Virus record (IMG/VR): IMGVR_UViG_3300031758_000359 | Location: 1-31,106 of that record | Source of the DNA: a virus | Strand: one strand, 5' to 3' | Length of the DNA: 31,106 bases | Shown: positions 5,023-12,464 of the stretch, piece after piece | Layout of the letters: every line of letters begins with the position of its first letter | Numbering within the stretch: the stretch's first letter is position 1 | Notes under the pieces: generated by a model | What the model saw: the letters and a program-made list of their open reading frames with translations, nothing else | Databases searched by the model: none | Told to the model about the DNA's origin: nothing | Made by a program: the position numbers and the translations under genes

Positions 5023-5330
5023 GAGCCTTTGACCCATTTCTTTGACGGCGATGCCGTCTTGCTGGGCGACCATTTGACTTTGTCCGCCCAGTAGGCGGCG
5101 GACATGGGACCCTTGGAGATGTTCTTGGCGTGTCGGCTCTTGAAGGCTTCCCGCTGGCCGGCAGTCTGGTTGGTCCTGACCCCCTGTTGGCCGAACCTGA
5201 TGGTCTTGACCTGGCCGCCTGACTTGGCGACTACGATGTGGGACTTTGTGGGGTGGCCAGGGGTGCGCTTGGGCTTGTTGTAGCCGCTGACGCCAGCCCT
5301 GGCGAGGCGAGGGTCCTTGCCGGCCGCCAT
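5019..5330 (-). CDS. Conserved basic phage protein (DUF6321-like)
   Basis: The start at 5330 (MAAGKDPRLARAGVSGYNKP) is fixed by context: the upstream TGA ends one base before it. The 103-residue product is strongly basic and carries a pattern I associate with a widespread phage family of unknown function: PKRTPGHPTKSHIVVAK, KTIRFGQQGV, then AFKSRHAKNISKGPMSAAYW. I recall this as DUF6321, but the number should be checked. Family members often lie near terminase or structural genes, as here. High charge and conserved Gly, Lys and His residues suggest nucleic-acid contact; no function is established. Confidence 0.75.
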   Translation of the reverse strand: MAAGKDPRLARAGVSGYNKPKRTPGHPTKSHIVVAKSGGQVKTIRFGQQGVRTNQTAGQREAFKSRHAKNISKGPMSAAYWADKVKWSPSKTASPSKKWVKGS

Positions 5331-5331
5331 G

Positions 5332-5589
5332 TCAGACGTCCATGTTCTGTCGACGTACGCCCTTGCTCGCCTTCTTCTTGGCACCACCACGACGAATAGC
5401 GTCAGAGACAGTCTCGCGGCGGGTCACGCCAGCGCCGGGATTTCCGACTGGCTTCTCCTTGCCGTAGCCCTCGTGGTACCGCTTGGACTCGCCCATCTTG
5501 ACCTTCTTGCCAGTCTTGGCGGCTGCCTTCTTGGCAGCCTCCTTGCCCTTGGCCGTGTACGGGAACTTCTTTCCACCAACAGTGGGCAT
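5332..5589 (-). CDS. Small lysine-rich phage protein
   Basis: The 85-residue product begins MPTVGGKKFPYTAKGKEAAK and contains a lysine/alanine tract (residues 12-32) resembling histone tails or DNA-condensing peptides. Proteins with the N-terminal pattern MP-x-VG-KKF-x-YT occur in many phages, without known function. The start is preceded by AAGAAGGAGCAGGGAC. It is the first leftward gene at the divergent hinge and one base from the next gene, so the two basic proteins are probably cotranslated. A DNA-binding or virion role is plausible but unproven. Confidence 0.72.
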   Translation of the reverse strand: MPTVGGKKFPYTAKGKEAAKKAAAKTGKKVKMGESKRYHEGYGKEKPVGNPGAGVTRRETVSDAIRRGGAKKKASKGVRRQNMDV

Positions 5590-5634
5590 GTCCCTGCTCC
5601 TTCTTTGTCGTCGTTGTTTTTGCAGGGATACTGT

Positions 5635-5665
5635 ATACGGCCAACCGCTGCGCTTTTGGCCGTAT
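5635..5665. repeat. 31-bp inverted repeat in the divergent hinge
   Basis: ATACGGCCAA (5635-5644) and TTGGCCGTAT (5656-5665) are perfect 10-bp arms with an 11-base loop. It lies between the leftward gene at 5589 and the rightward small terminase gene, so it could be a shared operator or a hairpin in transcripts from either side. It has no T-run suited to termination. Confidence 0.55.
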
Positions 5666-5686
5666 CACTGGTGGCCCCTAACCAAA

Positions 5687-5700
5687 GCGTTACGCGTTAC
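5687..5700 (+). repeat. Tandem 7-bp direct repeat in the hinge
   Basis: GCGTTAC occurs twice head to tail, about 40 bases upstream of the small terminase start. Together with the inverted repeat at 5635-5665 it marks the likely rightward late promoter region. No clear sigma-70 boxes are visible. Confidence 0.35.
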
Positions 5701-5740
5701 ATTGTGCGCTTGTGAAAGGTAACGACGACACCCAGGGGTG

Positions 5741-6172
5741 ATGGGACTCGAAGAAAACATCCTCGACAGCCGACAGGAGGAATACCTGGCTTGGCTGTGC
5801 ACCGCTCCCTCGGAGCGGCAGCCAGCCTCCAAGGAGGCGTACGCGGCCTCCCTTGGCGTCAATGTGACCACCCTCCGCCGGTGGGAAAAGAAGGAAGTCT
5901 TCCGCAAGGCTTGGCAGGCGAGGGTAGACGAAGTCCAGGGGTCGCCTGAGCGAAGCCAGAGACTCCTAGACACCCTCTACGCCAAGGCGCTTGAAGGCGA
6001 CATCAAGGCCGCCCAGTTGTACCTCCAGGCGACCAACCGCATGGCCCCGCCCACACTGAATGTGAAGACCGACAAGGCGACAGCCGAACTGTCCGATGGC
6101 GAACTCGATGACTTGATTGCCGCAATGGCTCAGCGCGAGCGCGAGACGAGGACTCACCTCAAGGCAATGTAA
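5741..6172 (+). CDS. terS: Terminase small subunit
   Basis: The 143-residue product begins MGLEENILDSRQEEYLAWLC. It has an N-terminal helix-turn-helix of the phBC6A51/terminase type (about residues 25-56; SKEAYAASLGVNVTTLRRWE carries the recognition helix). A helical oligomerisation region follows (RLLDTLYAKALEGDIKAAQL), ending in an acidic-to-basic tail. Small subunits recognise the phage DNA end and regulate the large ATPase. The exact start is uncertain: a GTG directly precedes this ATG and the ribosome binding site (AGGGG) is unusually close. It opens the rightward late block, but its large subunit lies 4 kb away beyond the fibre genes, which is unusual. Confidence 0.8.
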   Translation: MGLEENILDSRQEEYLAWLCTAPSERQPASKEAYAASLGVNVTTLRRWEKKEVFRKAWQARVDEVQGSPERSQRLLDTLYAKALEGDIKAAQLYLQATNRMAPPTLNVKTDKATAELSDGELDDLIAAMAQRERETRTHLKAM

Positions 6173-6174
6173 CG

Positions 6175-6315
6175 ATGGCCGATTTAGTTGAGTGTCCAAA
6201 CTGCGGCGAGGAGTATCCGCCACACGCTTGCCGGTGGCGTTGTCCGTACTGTGGTTTGAAAGACTCATGTTGCGAGGGAGAGCCTCGCTTTAGACAAAGG
6301 GATGATGACGAATGA
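6175..6315 (+). CDS. 46-residue zinc-ribbon protein
   Basis: ATG at 6175, two bases after the small terminase stop, opens a frame of 46 codons ending in TGA at 6315, where it overlaps the next start (ATGA). The sequence holds two C-x-x-C pairs (ECPNCGEEY and RCPYCG) plus C19 and a later CC, the typical spacing of a small treble-clef or zinc-ribbon fold. Zinc binding is inferred; no function is known. The tight spacing on both sides argues that it is a real gene. Confidence 0.7.
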   Translation: MADLVECPNCGEEYPPHACRWRCPYCGLKDSCCEGEPRFRQRDDDE

Positions 6316-6674
6316 GCATTTCGAACTATCTTGAGAACGCACTGCTGGACACTTTGCGCAACCAGTCGTTGGCTGTTGCCAACGTGTACCTGAAGTTGCA
6401 CACGGGTGACCCTGGTGAGGCTGGCACCTCTAACGCCGCGACAGAGACGACCCGTCAGGCTGTAACTTTTAATGCGGCCAGCGGAGGCTCTATGGCCTCC
6501 AGCGCCGCTGTGACGTGGACGAATGTGAGCACGACCGAAACCTATACGCATTGGTCGGCCTGGGATAACAGTACTGCTGGTAACTGCTTGTGGTCGGGCG
6601 CACTTAGCGCATCCGCTAGTGTGGCCGCTGGCGACACTTTTCAGATTACTTCGCTGACGCTGACACTTGACTGA
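6312..6674 (+). CDS. Tail-fibre-type virion protein
   Basis: The 120-residue protein begins MSISNYLENALLDTLRNQSL and contains VYLKLHTGDPGEAGTSNAA, then ETTRQAVTF and a WSAWDNSTAG segment with alternating strands. This pattern is frequent in phage virion proteins annotated as tail-fibre or gp80-like beta-sandwich components. It is the first gene of the fibre cassette and starts by a 4-base overlap with the zinc-ribbon gene. Assignment to the virion is secure enough from the pattern; the exact place in the tail is inferred. Confidence 0.7.
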   Translation: MSISNYLENALLDTLRNQSLAVANVYLKLHTGDPGEAGTSNAATETTRQAVTFNAASGGSMASSAAVTWTNVSTTETYTHWSAWDNSTAGNCLWSGALSASASVAAGDTFQITSLTLTLD

Positions 6675-6686
6675 TAAGGAGCCTTA

Positions 6687-7307
6687 ATGGCTACGAATTT
6701 CCCGACGAGTCTTGACTCGTTGACAAATCCAGTTGCGGGTGACACGCTTAGTTCGCCGTCGCATGCTGGTCAGCATGCTGATGCGAACGATGCTATTGAG
6801 GCTCTCCAGGCTAAAGTTGGTGTCAATAACTCTGCTGTAACTACCACTATTGACTATAAGTTGCGGAACCTTGATTCTTCGACAATCACTAATGGCTCCT
6901 TAACGGCGGCTGTTGTTGACCAGTTGGAAGAGAACTGGAATATTGTTGCCAGCGCGGCTACTGGCACAATTAACTTCGATGTTAAGACCGCCAGTATTTG
7001 GTATTACACGAGCAACGCCTCAGCGGACCATACGGTGAATGTGCGTGGCGACGGTTCCACCACCCTGTCCAGCCTGCTTGCGGTAGGTGACAGCATTACG
7101 GTCGTGTGGGCAAATACGAACGGTACGACTGCGTATTGGCCCAGCACTTTCCAGGTGGATGGTTCGACTATCACACCCAAGTGGCAGGGTGGTACGGCTC
7201 CGACTGGCGGCAACGCGAGCGCGATTGATTTGTATTCGTACACGATTGTCAAGACGGCGGCGACGCCAACTTATACGGTGTTTGCTTCTCAGACCCAGTT
7301 CAAGTAG
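6687..7307 (+). CDS. Tail fibre protein
   Basis: The 206-residue product begins MATNFPTSLDSLTNPVAGDT, then has SHAGQHADANDAIEALQAKV (about residues 25-44), a segment often found near the N-terminus of phage tail fibres, where it probably forms the trimeric attachment helix. The C-terminal two thirds are rich in Thr, Ser, Asn and short beta strands. AAGGAG lies at a normal distance before the ATG. It is likely a structural fibre or baseplate-proximal component, with the glycine-rich protein downstream as the distal part. Confidence 0.75.
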   Translation: MATNFPTSLDSLTNPVAGDTLSSPSHAGQHADANDAIEALQAKVGVNNSAVTTTIDYKLRNLDSSTITNGSLTAAVVDQLEENWNIVASAATGTINFDVKTASIWYYTSNASADHTVNVRGDGSTTLSSLLAVGDSITVVWANTNGTTAYWPSTFQVDGSTITPKWQGGTAPTGGNASAIDLYSYTIVKTAATPTYTVFASQTQFK

Positions 7308-7316
7308 GAGTTTGAT

Positions 7317-8261
7317 ATGCCTAATCTTGGTACTAGGTCAAACGCTTCAGCGCGAGCATACGGTTTTGGTGGTGGAGCAAATAAAATTGTTGCCTCTGGT
7401 GGAACAGAAACAACTAGCGGTCTATACAAGATTCACACATTCACTTCGTCTGGAACATTTACAGTTTCGGCAGCCCCCGGTGGAGCAACTGTTGACATTT
7501 TGTGTGTTGCGGGCGGCGGTGGTGGTGGCGGTTATGTTAGTGCTGGTTATGTAAATGAATGCGCTGGCGGTGGCGGTGGTGGTTTTGTTACGACCTCAGG
7601 AACCAGTATTAGTGCTGGAACATATACTGTAACAGTTGGTGCGGGTGGTGCTACTAACGCCAGTGGCAGCGCCAGTTCTATTGGTTCTCTTGCCTCAAGC
7701 ACTGGTGGCGGATATGGAGGCGCTACTCAATCCGTAGTAGGTGGTGTGACGACCCCCACATCTGGTTCTGCAGGTGCTTCGGGTGGTTCTGGTGGTGGCG
7801 GAAGTGGTGGTTTGGGTACAGGTTATTCTGGTGGCGCGGGCGGCGCTGGAACTTCTGGTCAAGGAAATGCTGGCGGTTCAGGTGGAGCCGGTGGCTATAC
7901 CGGTTCAGGAAAATTTGCTTCTCATACCACCGGGGGTGCTGGTGGCGGTGGGGGTGCAGGCGCGGCTGGAGGCAATGGTGGAGCCGCACCGGCTGGGTCG
8001 TATGCGGGACAAAGTGGGAATGGTGGAAATGGCGCAAGCAATTCCTACAGCGGTTCTTCCGTAACATACGCTGGTGGCGGTGGTGGTGGTGGTTCCATTG
8101 TTAGTGGTACAAATAATACTGGAAGTGGTGGTACGGGCGGCGGCGGTGGTGCTGGTGGAAATGGTACCGCGAATACTGGCGGCGGCGGTGGTGGAATGCT
8201 TAACGCAGGCGCCCCAGGTTCTGGTGGTTCTGGAATTATCATCGTAAGGTACCTCGCATAA
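7317..8261 (+). CDS. Glycine-rich receptor-binding (fibre tip) protein
   Basis: The 314-residue protein has an N-terminal module (residues 1-65, including TSGLYKIHTFTSSGTFTVSA) followed by about 240 residues dominated by glycine runs of up to seven, broken by Ser, Thr, Ala, Tyr and Asn. It ends GGSGIIIVRYLA. Polyglycine-helix sandwiches of this type form the tips of some phage fibres (T4-like gp38 adhesins are the known case), and a glycine-rich domain family carries the same TFT and IIIVRY flanks. It therefore probably contacts the host surface. GTAGGAG precedes the start. The runs make the gene prone to replication slippage and to recombination. Confidence 0.78.
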   Translation: MPNLGTRSNASARAYGFGGGANKIVASGGTETTSGLYKIHTFTSSGTFTVSAAPGGATVDILCVAGGGGGGGYVSAGYVNECAGGGGGGFVTTSGTSISAGTYTVTVGAGGATNASGSASSIGSLASSTGGGYGGATQSVVGGVTTPTSGSAGASGGSGGGGSGGLGTGYSGGAGGAGTSGQGNAGGSGGAGGYTGSGKFASHTTGGAGGGGGAGAAGGNGGAAPAGSYAGQSGNGGNGASNSYSGSSVTYAGGGGGGGSIVSGTNNTGSGGTGGGGGAGGNGTANTGGGGGGMLNAGAPGSGGSGIIIVRYLA

Positions 8262-8641
8262 TGGCTCACTTTGCTCAAGTAGACGCAGATAATCGTGTTG
8301 TCCAAGTTCTTGTAGTCCCTGATGACCAAGAACATCGCGGTGAAGAATTTTTGCGCGATGATTTGAACCTTGGTGGTCGCTGGATTCAAACTTCGTACAA
8401 CAATAAGATTCGTAAACAGTTTGCTGGCATCGGATTTACCTATGATTCCGATGCTGATGTTTTTATTGCTATTCAGCCAAGACCGTGGTTTGTCTTAAAT
8501 AGTAATTATGATTGGGAATGCCCAATTGGCATTAAACCGCATGACGGGTCTGTTGTAACGGATGACGAATGGCTGTGGTTGGAAAAGGTATTTACTTATG
8601 GGAATCCAGCAGAAATGGTTAGGGCAATCTATGCCGTCTGA
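8261..8641 (+). CDS. Tail-fibre-associated protein
   Basis: The 126-residue protein begins MAHFAQVDADNRVVQVLVVP and continues with WIQTSYNNKIRKQFAGIGFTYDSDADVFIA-type sequence. This is a pattern widely seen in aquatic phages beside tail-fibre genes. Its role is unproven; assembly chaperone or minor fibre component are the usual suggestions. The ATG overlaps the previous stop by one base with no ribosome binding site of its own, indicating coupling. It is noticeably more AT-rich than the terminase and capsid genes. Confidence 0.72.
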   Translation: MAHFAQVDADNRVVQVLVVPDDQEHRGEEFLRDDLNLGGRWIQTSYNNKIRKQFAGIGFTYDSDADVFIAIQPRPWFVLNSNYDWECPIGIKPHDGSVVTDDEWLWLEKVFTYGNPAEMVRAIYAV

Positions 8642-9047
8642 AATTGTTCACCTCAGCGAAACCTCTTACATTACGATTGACGAATGTCCGCGTGATTATT
8701 TCGGCGACGAAAACAAAAAAGCCGAACGGGTTACGCTTTTTAGTAATGGCGAACAGGTTTTAATTTGGGATGTTTTCATGAACGAAGATACCCGTTATGC
8801 CCTTTACATAGATGTTGAAGAAAAATTCCGCGATGGTGAATGGTTGAATATTCTTTTAGAAAGCGACCCAATGTCTCTGGGCAGATTCAACCGCGAGTAT
8901 GCGGTATGGACGAATGTCGGAGAAGTTATGGTCAGCCGTGAGTCATCTTTAGTTGATTTTTTTAAATCAATGAACGATAAAAATATTCTTCGAACTGAAG
9001 TTGTTCTTGAACATGGTTTAGAAAATAAAGTAATTAAAATTCAATAA
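8631..9047 (+). CDS. Hypothetical protein in AT-rich fibre segment
   Basis: The ATG at 8631 (MPSEIVHLSETSYITIDECP) is chosen over an upstream start that would overlap the neighbour by 80 bases; the chosen start still overlaps by 11. The 138-residue product is acidic, with many Phe, Asn and Lys residues. Its 3' end is very AT-rich: 15 G/C in 60 bases at 8941-9000 by hand count. I recognise no family. Position between fibre genes suggests a fibre chaperone or attachment-related factor, and composition suggests recent acquisition. Confidence 0.65.
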   Translation: MPSEIVHLSETSYITIDECPRDYFGDENKKAERVTLFSNGEQVLIWDVFMNEDTRYALYIDVEEKFRDGEWLNILLESDPMSLGRFNREYAVWTNVGEVMVSRESSLVDFFKSMNDKNILRTEVVLEHGLENKVIKIQ

Positions 9048-10237
9048 TGGCGGCACTATACGATTCCTCAGACCTATATGAAAACTCCTCGTACACATAC
9101 GAGGGGTATCCTTTGCGCACGGCATCGGGGTCTGGAACTGGAACACAGAACGCTACTGGCGTTCGTGTTCAATTAAGAAGCGCAACTGGTGATGGAACTG
9201 GTTCTTCAACCTCTACTTGTGTTCTAACTAAATTAAGGACGGCTACTGGTTCTGGAACTGGAACAGAATCGGCGGACGGGTCAACAGACCACTTCAAGAC
9301 CGCTAGTGGTTCGGGTGGCGCTACCGCAGGTGATACTGCTGTCGGCAAGTTGATTCCTTGCCGTTTGGCTACCGGTTCTGGCACTGGTGGTTCTGATTCG
9401 TATGGTGCGTCCGCCCAGTTGCGTACCGCAACAGGTGCTGGCACGGGAACAGAACTAGCATCTGGTTACAAGACAAGTGTGCGCGTCGCCATAGGCGACG
9501 GCACCGGGACGCAAACCGATACCAACTATAAAACCAGTATTCGTACTGCCACTGGAACAAACTCTAGCGGTTCTTCTTCTAGCGCCCAGTCACAGTTTTT
9601 CCGTGCCGCCACTGGTTCTGGTGGAGCAACCGCAGGCGACCAGGCTATTGGTCTACATACACACCTTAGGTTGTCAACGGATGCTGGTAGTGGAACATCA
9701 ACTAGCAATGGTCTGCTAACGCATATTCGCACTTCAACTGGTGCTGGTGTTGGAAATGAATCTGCTAGCGGCTACAACACAAGCATCCGCTCCGCAATTG
9801 GGGATGGACTTGGTTCAAGTAGCGCGAATGGTTTCAAGACTGTTATCAAGACGGCCTCTGGGTCTGGCACTGGAACATCGTCTGCTACTGGCATTAAGTA
9901 TGTGTTTAAAACTGCGACTGGTGCTGGTGGGGCTACTGCTGGCGATTCCGCTAGTGGGTTTACGACGCGACCTCGTACGGCGACAGCCGGTGGACTTGGT
10001 TCCGCTGTTGCCCTTGGATTGCATGAGCATAAGCGTGGCGCTACGGGCGCTGGCACAAGTGGGCAGACCGCAATCCGCAACCACATTCACATTCGCGTGA
10101 CTGCCTCTGGTGGCGCTGGCTCTCTCGATGTTGCGCTGTGGAAGAACGCAGGTGAATACATGGACCGCGTTATCAGAATGCGTCCAGTCCAGGGTCCAGG
10201 CTTCCGCAAGAAAGTCAACTACTCCTCCAAGAGATAA
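9047..10237 (+). CDS. Repeat-built tail fibre-like protein
   Basis: The 396-residue protein consists of about 17 tandem repeats of about 20 residues with consensus (I/L)(R/K)TATGSGTGT-x-SA-x-G (residues 22-365). A non-repetitive N-terminus (MAALYDSSDLYENSSYTYEG) and a basic C-terminus (YMDRVIRMRPVQGPGFRKKV) flank it. A higher order is visible: GGATAGD occurs at residues 90, 192 and 294, exactly 102 apart, so five 20-22-residue repeats form one module. Regular Gly/Thr/Ser repeats with a hydrophobic-basic pair suggest an elongated beta-solenoid or fibrous shaft. Its place at the end of the fibre cassette suggests a virion role; no catalytic motif is seen. Confidence 0.68.
   Translation: MAALYDSSDLYENSSYTYEGYPLRTASGSGTGTQNATGVRVQLRSATGDGTGSSTSTCVLTKLRTATGSGTGTESADGSTDHFKTASGSGGATAGDTAVGKLIPCRLATGSGTGGSDSYGASAQLRTATGAGTGTELASGYKTSVRVAIGDGTGTQTDTNYKTSIRTATGTNSSGSSSSAQSQFFRAATGSGGATAGDQAIGLHTHLRLSTDAGSGTSTSNGLLTHIRTSTGAGVGNESASGYNTSIRSAIGDGLGSSSANGFKTVIKTASGSGTGTSSATGIKYVFKTATGAGGATAGDSASGFTTRPRTATAGGLGSAVALGLHEHKRGATGAGTSGQTAIRNHIHIRVTASGGAGSLDVALWKNAGEYMDRVIRMRPVQGPGFRKKVNYSSKR
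9316..9945 (+). repeat. 306-bp higher-order repeat within the fibre gene
   Basis: The segment coding GGATAGD recurs at exact 306-base intervals (102 codons), giving three copies embedded in the 60-base repeat series. The copies differ mostly at third codon positions, so the duplication is old or kept by selection on protein. Confidence 0.6.
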
Positions 10238-10239
10238 TC

Positions 10240-11832
10240 ATGGAACTAACCGAACTGCTCAACGAGCGGGAATGGCGGGCCTGCCGAGGCCCGTCTGACG
10301 CTAGCATCGACCAACTTGTCGAAGCATTCACTTACTTCTGCGAGAACTATTGGGCGATTAAGCATCCTGAGCGTGGACGGATTATGTTTGAACTGCGTGA
10401 AGCGCAGGTCGAAACAATCCGCGCCTGGATGACCAACCGTTATAGCGTCGTGCTCAAAGCCCGCCAGATTGGATTTTCCACCCTGGCGGCAGCCTACGCA
10501 TTCTGGCTTGCATTCTTTTGGCCAGACAGATTTATCGTCATGCTTTCGCGCACCGAGCGCGAAGCGGCCAAGTTGCTGCAGAAGTCGAAGTACGGCTACA
10601 AGTTCTTGCCTTCATGGCTCAAGCAGCGTGGCCCCCAGTTGACTTCAGACAACCAGTTGAAGATGACATTCGCCAATGAGTCTGCAATCGAGTCGCTGCC
10701 TTCGGGCAATGACCCTGCTCGTGGTGAATCCGTGTATTTGGTTGTCGTCGACGAGATGGCGTTCTTGCCAAACAGCGAGGAAGCCTGGGCCTCCATCGAG
10801 CCGATTGCTGACGTTGGCGGTCGCGTAATATGTCTGTCAACTGCTAATGGTTCTGGAAACTTCTTTCATCACCTTTGGGTCGGCTCCCAAACTGGAACCA
10901 ATAACTTCCAGGGAATCTTCTGGCCGTGGTCGGCCGGCGACAGAGACGAGGATTGGTATGAAGCCAAAGAGAAGTCGATGCCTTCTTGGCAGTTGCACCA
11001 GGAGTATCCTCGAAATCCTGAAGAGGCATTCATTAAGTCGGGTAATCCTGTTTTCGATGTGGACGCTTTGCGCACATTGGCTACTGAGGAGCCACGGCGG
11101 GGCTATGTACATGTCATCTCCCGAAAGAACATGGAATACCGAGACACTCCCGATGGAGAATTTAGAGTCTGGGCAGAGCCAGACTTCGAGGGAGTTTACG
11201 TCATCGGTGCAGACGTGGCGGAAGGGTTGGCTCATGGAGACTACTCGTCTGCACATGTAGTGGACGCTCGCGACCGTAGCGTCGTGGCACATTGGCATGG
11301 CCACATCGAGCCAGACCTGTTCGGGGACCTGCTGGCTGAGATTGGCTACTGGTACAACGGGGCGCTTTTGGGCGTGGAGAACAACAACCACGGTCTGACC
11401 ACCCTGAAGGCGCTTCAGCGATACGGCTACAAGAATATCTACCGCACCCGCAGACTCCAGCAGCGCAATCCCGAGGCCACGGAAATCCTGGGTTGGCGCA
11501 CCACTACGGCCACCAAGCCGCTGGCCATCGACGAACTGGCTGCCGCCATTCGTGATGGGGACATCGGATTAGCGGATGCGCTTACAGTCCAGGAACTCAT
11601 TACCTTCGTCCGCCAGGCCAACGGCAGGATGAACGGCTCCCCACACGACGACAGGGTGATGTCACTGGCAATTACCTGGCAAATGCTCAAGTATGTCTGG
11701 CTCCCAGAGTACCGGACCGAGGCTCCGCCCCCCAGGTATTCGCTGAATTGGTTCGAGAAGTTCTTGGTCAGCGAGGACGAGCCGTTCAAACGGGTGCCAA
11801 TCGGGGCATACAACGCCAGAAACCGTGGGTAA
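10240..11832 (+). CDS. terL: Terminase large subunit
   Basis: The 530-residue protein is the packaging motor ATPase and nuclease. The N-terminal ATPase has a variant Walker A LKARQIGFST (about residues 72-81), a Walker B YLVVVDE (about 166-172) and a coupling motif LSTANGSG (199-206). The RNase H-like nuclease has its acidic residues in IGADVAEG (D325), LLGVENNN (E380) and SPHDDRV (D470/D471). All catalytic positions expected of the family are present. It uses ATP to drive DNA into the prohead through the portal and cuts the concatemer. The gene starts three bases after the fibre gene stop, is separated from the small subunit by the fibre cassette, and is followed by a zinc protein. Confidence 0.95.
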   Translation: MELTELLNEREWRACRGPSDASIDQLVEAFTYFCENYWAIKHPERGRIMFELREAQVETIRAWMTNRYSVVLKARQIGFSTLAAAYAFWLAFFWPDRFIVMLSRTEREAAKLLQKSKYGYKFLPSWLKQRGPQLTSDNQLKMTFANESAIESLPSGNDPARGESVYLVVVDEMAFLPNSEEAWASIEPIADVGGRVICLSTANGSGNFFHHLWVGSQTGTNNFQGIFWPWSAGDRDEDWYEAKEKSMPSWQLHQEYPRNPEEAFIKSGNPVFDVDALRTLATEEPRRGYVHVISRKNMEYRDTPDGEFRVWAEPDFEGVYVIGADVAEGLAHGDYSSAHVVDARDRSVVAHWHGHIEPDLFGDLLAEIGYWYNGALLGVENNNHGLTTLKALQRYGYKNIYRTRRLQQRNPEATEILGWRTTTATKPLAIDELAAAIRDGDIGLADALTVQELITFVRQANGRMNGSPHDDRVMSLAITWQMLKYVWLPEYRTEAPPPRYSLNWFEKFLVSEDEPFKRVPIGAYNARNRG

Positions 11833-11847
11833 CGACCGGGCATAAAG

Positions 11848-12078
11848 ATGATGGGTGCTACAAAATGTCTCGAATGTGGAGATTTGTTCTCCTTTGATGT
11901 CATGCCGCGCCGTGGCGCGGTGTGCTTTAAGTGTCATGTCAAGGGCATTCGCCTCGGGTTTAGCCACGGCAAGGCAGATTTTCATGGTCCCACCATCCGT
12001 GAGCGCCAGCGACAGCAGGAACGCCAGGCAGCAGAGGCCGGAATCAAGGCCGAACCTATTGGGCAGCGCTGGGTGTAA
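11848..12078 (+). CDS. Small zinc-finger protein next to terL
   Basis: The 76-residue protein has TKCLECGDLF and AVCFKCHVKG, that is C-x2-C and C-x2-C pairs about 19 residues apart, forming a likely zinc ribbon. A conserved-looking GFSHGKADFHGPTIRERQRQ segment and a basic-helical tail follow. It begins about 15 bases after terL and is probably cotranscribed with it. The ribosome binding site is weak, and either of two adjacent ATGs could start it. It may assist the nuclease or bind DNA, but that is only inferred from position. Confidence 0.7.
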   Translation: MMGATKCLECGDLFSFDVMPRRGAVCFKCHVKGIRLGFSHGKADFHGPTIRERQRQQERQAAEAGIKAEPIGQRWV

Positions 12079-12081
12079 GCC

Positions 12082-12273
12082 GTGTGGTGGGTTTCTATTG
12101 TCGTCGCCGTCATTGGCGGTCCCTTGATGTGGGGGCTAAGCAGGTTTGACAAGCGGAATACCCAGCAACACGCGCAGAACCAGGAGGTTCTGCTGCGGAT
12201 TGAGTCGAAGGTCGACCACATCGACGAGCGGCTGGACGACCATATCGATTATCACCTAAAGGAAGGGTTGTAG
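12082..12273 (+). CDS. Membrane-anchored coiled-coil protein (holin/spanin-like)
   Basis: It starts with GTG (MWWVSIVVAVIGGPLMWGLS), which gives one N-terminal membrane helix, followed by a charged helix (RFDKRNTQQHAQNQEVLLRI, then ESKVDHIDERLDDH) with a heptad pattern. The 63-residue architecture resembles small one-helix proteins of actinobacterial phages (DUF2746-type) placed in lysis regions. It probably sits in the host membrane with the coiled coil exposed. The overlap with the next membrane-protein gene (TAGTG) suggests that the two work together. A lysis role is inferred. Confidence 0.65.
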   Translation: MWWVSIVVAVIGGPLMWGLSRFDKRNTQQHAQNQEVLLRIESKVDHIDERLDDHIDYHLKEGL

Positions 12274-12464
12274 TGAATTATCGTGACGCACTTAAGCGTG
12301 GTATTGCTACTTTCATTGCTGGCGCTACCGCTTCTCCGCTGACCTCGGCGGTCTTTGATGTCTCGTTCTTCAAGGCGGCCGGCATTGCCGGCCTGATTGC
12401 CGTGTGGAACTGGCTTGCCCGCGTTGCTCAGGCATGGAAGGCAGACAATGGCACGGTTGTCTAA
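12273..12464 (+). CDS. Holin-like small membrane protein
   Basis: A GTG start at 12273 overlaps the upstream stop by one base and follows AAGGAAGG. The 63-residue product has two hydrophobic stretches (about residues 11-30 and 33-51, including AAGIAGLIAVWNWLARVAQA) separated by a short polar turn. This layout and sequence resemble small two-helix holins of actinobacterial phages. Holins form lesions in the cytoplasmic membrane that release the lysin at the end of infection. Here it lies between terL and portal, 18 kb from the lysin gene. Holin identity is inferred. Confidence 0.6.
   Translation: MNYRDALKRGIATFIAGATASPLTSAVFDVSFFKAAGIAGLIAVWNWLARVAQAWKADNGTVV

Noticed and set aside
7500-8230. 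CRISPR-like or tandem-repeat DNA array in the GGTGGT-rich segment
   Set aside because: The repetition follows glycine codons of a fibre-tip protein; there are no constant repeats with unique spacers.
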